DNA from: Beijerinckiaceae bacterium
Lineage (GTDB): Bacteria > Pseudomonadota > Alphaproteobacteria > Rhizobiales > Beijerinckiaceae
NCBI GenBank assembly: GCA_947455285.1
Contig: CANGOK010000102.1
Location: 1 to 10,193, forward strand
DNA: 10,193 nt
Direction of reading: 5' to 3'
In this document: positions 6,806 through 10,193 of the stretch, in pieces
Numbering within the stretch: position 1 is the first letter of the stretch
Layout of the letters: each line of letters begins with the position of its first letter
Position numbers and translations under genes: made by a program
Notes under the pieces: model-generated
Database searches by the model: none
What the model saw: only the letters and a program-made list of their open reading frames with translations
What the model was told of the DNA's origin: nothing

Positions 6806-7972
6806 TCAGCTCAACGTCATCGGCAGCGCCACGGGGCTGCGGAAGTTTGAGGACGAGTTCCACTCGACCTTGTTCACGCTGAGATGAAAATCAGGCGCGC
6901 GCTCAAGGAAGCGGCGCATTGAAGCTTCCGTCACCATGCGCGCCATCTGACTGCCGAGGCAGAAGTGCTTGCCTGCGCCAAAGCCCAGATGTCCCTGCGG
7001 GCGCCGCTCGATGTCATAGACATCGGGGTTGCGGAACTTGCGCCAGTCGCGATTGCCCGACCCATAGGCCAGCACCACCTTGTCGCCGACGCGCAGCGTC
7101 TTGCCATGCAGCTGCGTCTCCTTCGCCACCACGCGCTTGAAACGCTGCGCCGAAGTGTTGAAGCGCAGGGACTCTTCAATCGCGGGCGTAATCAGCGAAG
7201 GGTCAGCTACGATGCGCCGCCGGGCGTCAGGATAATCATGCAGGTTGAGCGCGAACATGCTCATGAAGCTTGATAGCGACTCCACGCCCGCCATGACGAA
7301 GGTCGCGGAGGTCAGCACCACTTCGCGCTCGCTCAACCGGTCGCCGTCGATCTCGGCTTCGGCGAGATGGGTGATGAGGTCGTCCTTGGGATCGGCGCGG
7401 CGCTTCGCCACTTCCGTCGAGATGAAGTCCGACAGGAACTTGAAGGCGTCGAGATGTTCTTGCGTGCGGCCCTTGGCGGCCTTGTCTGTGGAGACCGCGA
7501 GGATCACCTTGCGGCGGATTTCGGCATGGTCGAGCTGCGGCAAGCCCATGGTCTTGAAGAGCAGTCCAACCGTGATCTGGCTCGAATAATCCTCGACGAA
7601 ATCAAACTCGCCACGCGCGAGAATCTTGTCGAGCGAGGCGTCGGCGATGGCGAGCGCAGGTTCGATCAGATTGGTGAGATTCTTGCGCGAGAAGGCCGCC
7701 ATGCTCAGCGCCCGCAACCGGTCGTGGCGTGGCGGATCGGTCGTGCCGAGCGTGGCGCCAGCTCTTCCCGGAATCTCGTCGATCAGATTGCCCTGCGAGG
7801 ACGAAAAGGTCTCCCAATCCTGCGCGGCGCGGGAGATATCTTCATAGCGCGAGAGGATCCACAGCCCCGCGCTTTCGCTCCAGTAGCAGGGATGCTCCTC
7901 GCGAAGACGCTCATAGTAGGGGAAGGGATTAGAGTCGATGACTGGAGAATAAAGATCGAAAGGTTCGCTCAA
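6806..7972 (-). CDS. Cytochrome P450, soluble bacterial type
   Basis: A 388-residue haem monooxygenase with no membrane anchor, so cytoplasmic and expected to take electrons from a ferredoxin and its reductase, neither encoded here. Motifs are TTDPPRHDRLR (77-87) before and in the C helix, the I-helix AGVES (228-232), the K-helix ExxR at Glu267-Arg270, NRDWRKFRNPDVYD (307-320), and the haem loop FGAGKHFCLG (331-340) with ligand Cys338. The I-helix normally reads AGxDT/ET; here Ser232 replaces the Thr and Leu follows, so the acid-alcohol pair for O2 activation is Glu231-Ser232. The start is TTG: GGAG lies 7 bases upstream, an in-frame stop lies shortly before it, and the first in-frame Met (residue 91) would cut off the N-terminal fold. 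The gene follows the FAD dehydrogenase by 32 bases and converges on the SRAP gene with abutting stops. The substrate is unknown. Confidence 0.95.
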   Translation of the reverse strand: MSEPFDLYSPVIDSNPFPYYERLREEHPCYWSESAGLWILSRYEDISRAAQDWETFSSSQGNLIDEIPGRAGATLGTTDPPRHDRLRALSMAAFSRKNLTNLIEPALAIADASLDKILARGEFDFVEDYSSQITVGLLFKTMGLPQLDHAEIRRKVILAVSTDKAAKGRTQEHLDAFKFLSDFISTEVAKRRADPKDDLITHLAEAEIDGDRLSEREVVLTSATFVMAGVESLSSFMSMFALNLHDYPDARRRIVADPSLITPAIEESLRFNTSAQRFKRVVAKETQLHGKTLRVGDKVVLAYGSGNRDWRKFRNPDVYDIERRPQGHLGFGAGKHFCLGSQMARMVTEASMRRFLERAPDFHLSVNKVEWNSSSNFRSPVALPMTLS

Positions 7973-7979
7973 CTCTATT

Positions 7980-7983
7980 CTCC
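7980..7983 (-). promoter_or_regulatory. Ribosome binding site deciding the TTG start of the P450 gene
   Basis: GGAG on the minus strand, 7 bases before the TTG at 7970-7972. With the in-frame TGA just upstream and no ATG or GTG at a sensible place, it supports TTG as the start codon. Confidence 0.75.
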
Positions 7984-8004
7984 GTCAATTCGCGTCAGCC
8001 CCGC

Positions 8005-9426
8005 TTAAAGCACCTTGCCGGGGTTGAGGATTTGCTTTGGATCAAGCGTGCGCTTGATCATGCGCATCACATCAAGCGCCACGGCGTCTTTCACGCCGGG
8101 CAGAAGATCGCGCTTGAGCACGCCGATGCCGTGTTCCGCCGAGATCGAGCCGTTATACTTCGTCACGATGGCGTGCACGGCTTCGTTCACCTCGACCCAG
8201 CGCGACAGGAACTCTTCCTTGTTGGCGCCCTCGGGCTGGCTGAGGTTGGTGTGGATGTTGCCATCGCCCAGATGCCCGAAGGGCACGAGGCGCGAGCCGG
8301 GAACCATTTTCTCGCAGACGATGAAGGCTTCGTCGAGGAAGTCGGCGACCTTGGACACGGGCACGCAGATGTCGTGCTTGATGGAGCCGCCTTCGAGCTT
8401 GGGCACATCGGCCAGCATTTCGCGCAGCTTCCAGAAGTAAGCGCGCTGGTCGAGAGAGGCGGCCACCGCAGCGTCCTCGATCAGTTCGTTTTCGGCGGCG
8501 CGCTCCAGCAGCGAGAGCATGGTCTCGCCGATGCCGGTGTCGAGTTGCGACGCGAGTTCGATCAGCACATACCATTTGTGCTTGTCATTGAGCGGCTCGC
8601 GCGCGCCCGCCACATGCTTCATCACGAAGTCCATGCCGATGCGGGGCATGAGTTCGAAGGTCTTCACATCAGAGCCTGCCATCTCCTGAGCCATGGTCAG
8701 GAAATGCGTCGCCTTGTGCGGATCGGTGAGGCCCACGATGGCGGTCGAGCGAGCGCGGGGCTTGGGATAGAGCTTCACGACTGCGGCGGTGATAATGCCG
8801 AGCGTGCCTTCAGAACCCATGAAGAGATGCTTGAGGTCGTAGCCCGTATTATCCTTCTTGAGCTTCGACAGGGTGGACATGATACGCCCATCGGCCAGCA
8901 CCACTTCAAGGCCCGTCACGAGATCGCGCGCATTGCCGTAGGTGATGACCTGCGTGCCGCCAGCGTTGGTCGCCAGATTCCCGCCGAGGGTGCAGGAGCC
9001 TTCAGAGGCCAGCGAAAGCGGGAAGAGGCGATCGGCGCCGTCGGCGGCTTCCTGAACCTTGATCAGCTGCAGGCCGGCTTCGACGGTCATGGTGTTGGAG
9101 GCGGTGTCGATCTCGCGCACTTTGTTCATGCGGCCCAGCGACAGCACAACCTGCGCGCCGCTTTCATCCGGCGTCTGCCCGCCCACAAGGCCCGTATTTC
9201 CGCCCTGCGGCACCACGGCCGTATTGGTCTCGTGACAGACCCTCATGATCGCCGCGACTTCCTCGGTCGAGCCGGGGCGCAGGATGCAGGGCGATTTGCC
9301 ATGCCAGAGGTCGCGCTCCTCCTTGAGGTAGGGCGCCATGTCCAGCGGGTCGGTGATCACATTACGCTCGCCGATGATCTCGGCGAAGCGGGCGATGAGG
9401 GCGGCTTGGGTCAAGGTCTGTGTCAT
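8005..9426 (-). CDS. FAD-linked D-2-hydroxyacid dehydrogenase (D-2-hydroxyglutarate / D-lactate type)
   Basis: A 473-residue flavoprotein of the GlcD/D2HGDH/LldD-like VAO family, expected to oxidise a D-2-hydroxyacid to the 2-oxoacid and reduce a quinone, cytochrome or ETF. The N-terminal FAD domain has PQGGNTGLVGG (73-83), SLASEGSCTLGGNLATNAGG (138-157) and GSEGTLGIIT (204-213). The C-terminal domain has SIKHDICVPVS (348-358), the metal-binding GHLGDGNIH (His385, His392), SAEHGIG (429-435) with Glu431 matching the third metal ligand of D2HGDH, and LDPKQILNPGKVL at the end. The shape and motifs fit D-2-hydroxyglutarate dehydrogenase best; D-lactate or glycolate is possible. There is no signal peptide. 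Only a weak GCGGG precedes the ATG. It begins 49 bases after the methyltransferase stop and ends 32 bases before the P450, so the three may be co-transcribed. Confidence 0.93.
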   Translation of the reverse strand: MTQTLTQAALIARFAEIIGERNVITDPLDMAPYLKEERDLWHGKSPCILRPGSTEEVAAIMRVCHETNTAVVPQGGNTGLVGGQTPDESGAQVVLSLGRMNKVREIDTASNTMTVEAGLQLIKVQEAADGADRLFPLSLASEGSCTLGGNLATNAGGTQVITYGNARDLVTGLEVVLADGRIMSTLSKLKKDNTGYDLKHLFMGSEGTLGIITAAVVKLYPKPRARSTAIVGLTDPHKATHFLTMAQEMAGSDVKTFELMPRIGMDFVMKHVAGAREPLNDKHKWYVLIELASQLDTGIGETMLSLLERAAENELIEDAAVAASLDQRAYFWKLREMLADVPKLEGGSIKHDICVPVSKVADFLDEAFIVCEKMVPGSRLVPFGHLGDGNIHTNLSQPEGANKEEFLSRWVEVNEAVHAIVTKYNGSISAEHGIGVLKRDLLPGVKDAVALDVMRMIKRTLDPKQILNPGKVL

Positions 9427-9475
9427 CCCGCGAATTTAATGGAGGCGCGCGGAATTTGCGAGCCCCATCGCGGCC

Positions 9476-10193
9476 TCAGCCCAGCAGACGTCCGCGACGT
9501 TTCGTCTTGACCGGCTCGCGGCGGAACAGGCCCACCACTTCGACATGGGCGGAATGGCGGAACTGGTCGACCGGGGTGATCCGCTCGATGCGGAAACCGC
9601 CGTCCACAAGAATTTTCGCGTCGCGCGCGAAGGTCTGGGCGTTGCACGACACGCCGACTGCGATCTTGACCTTGGAGGCGGCGATTTCCTTCGCCTGCTC
9701 TTCGGCGCCCGAGCGGGGCGGGTCGAAGACCACGGCGTCGAATTTGTCGAGTTCGTGGCGCAGCAGGGGGCGGCGGACGAGGTCGCGCGGCTCCGTAGTG
9801 AGGCTGCCCAGCCCCGGGGTGAAATGCGCGGCCTTTTCGAGGCTGACGAGCGCTGGGCCTTCAGATTCCACCGCCACAACGGTGGCCTTTTCGGCCAGGC
9901 GCAGGGCGAAGGTGCCCACCCCCGAGAAAAGGTCCGCCACCTTGCGGCTGGAGCCCACGCCTTCCTGAACAAGGCGCGCCAGAGTCTCTTCGCCAAGGTC
10001 GGTGGCTTGCAGGAAGCCGCCCGGCGGGGGCGCGACCTTGGCGCGGCCCATGGGGATGATTGGGGGGCGGCGCTCGATGAGAATGTCGCCGTGGTTGGAG
10101 ATGCGCGCGAGATCAAGCCGTGCGGCGAGGTTGATCATCGCCTGTTCGATTTCGAACGACAGCTTGCCCGTGCCGCGCACGTCGACGTCAAGC
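9476..10193 (-). CDS. Class I SAM-dependent RNA 5-methyluridine methyltransferase (RlmD/TrmA family), 5' end cut by window edge
   Basis: The visible 238 residues are the C-terminal catalytic half of an enzyme that methylates C5 of uridine in rRNA or tRNA. In the partial numbering, GFLQAT (59-64) and DLFSGVGTF (88-96, motif I) bind SAM, FDPPRSG (156-162) is the motif IV region, VSCNAQTF (181-188) carries the nucleophile Cys183, and HSAHVEVVGLF (213-223) carries the general base Glu218. The frame stays open to the window edge with residues before the first possible start (GTG at 10178-10180) that read like the same domain, so the true start and any N-terminal TRAM domain or Fe-S cysteines lie outside. 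Assignment to 23S rRNA U1939 (RlmD) or another uridine cannot be made from this part. It is the first gene of the minus-strand group here. Confidence 0.92.
   Translation of the reverse strand, partial: LDVDVRGTGKLSFEIEQAMINLAARLDLARISNHGDILIERRPPIIPMGRAKVAPPPGGFLQATDLGEETLARLVQEGVGSSRKVADLFSGVGTFALRLAEKATVVAVESEGPALVSLEKAAHFTPGLGSLTTEPRDLVRRPLLRHELDKFDAVVFDPPRSGAEEQAKEIAASKVKIAVGVSCNAQTFARDAKILVDGGFRIERITPVDQFRHSAHVEVVGLFRREPVKTKRRGRLLG

Noticed and set aside
9427..9475. Imperfect inverted repeat of CGCGAATT type between the methyltransferase and FAD dehydrogenase genes
   Set aside because: The arms carry a mismatch, the stem is AT-rich in the centre and there is no T tract, so it is not a credible terminator or operator.
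8032..9510. A 492-codon open frame on the plus strand, opposite the FAD dehydrogenase gene
   Set aside because: It is antisense to a well-supported flavoprotein gene. The product is rich in His, Arg and Gly with no family motif, and no ribosome binding site was noted.

Overview
The window looks like ordinary chromosomal DNA of a GC-rich alphaproteobacterium, most likely in the Rhizobiales (Hyphomicrobiales). This rests on codon use, dense gene packing and the flavour of the protein families; no marker gene fixes the genus. I see no rRNA, tRNA, insertion sequence, CRISPR array or phage gene. Coding density is very high and the longest stretch without a gene is about 127 bases. Nine protein genes are supported. 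The two at the window edges are cut.

Left block (1-3190, all minus strand). A cut gene for an exported alpha/beta hydrolase occupies 1-806. Its composition is more AT-rich than the rest. Two hairpins follow between 834 and 920, and they probably end transcription of the next gene, a two-cupin protein (934-2163) related to gentisate-type ring-cleaving dioxygenases. Upstream of that is sua5 (2210-3190), which makes the threonylcarbamoyl-AMP needed for the t6A modification of tRNA.

Middle block (3312-6805, plus strand). After a 121-base divergent gap, three genes sit 40 and 16 bases apart: a long DmdC/FadE5-type acyl-CoA dehydrogenase, an HSDL2-like short-chain dehydrogenase, and a SRAP (HMCES/YedK-type) abasic-site DNA-protein crosslinking protein. 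The dehydrogenase pair points to acyl-CoA or lipid catabolism. The SRAP gene is a DNA-damage protein that appears to share their transcript.

Right block (6806-10193, minus strand). The cut end of a 5-methyluridine RNA methyltransferase (RlmD/TrmA type) is followed by a D-2-hydroxyglutarate/D-lactate-type FAD dehydrogenase and then a soluble class I cytochrome P450 that starts with TTG. The P450 gene converges on the SRAP gene with no base between them: the two stop codons together form TGATCA.

I did not find an obvious new multi-gene system. The most interesting points are at the protein level. The SDR has lost both the catalytic Ser (Ala159) and the catalytic Tyr (Phe175) although its gene is intact. 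The SRAP protein ends in a QGDLF peptide that fits the bacterial sliding-clamp binding consensus. The cupin protein carries its full three-histidine site in the second cupin rather than the first.
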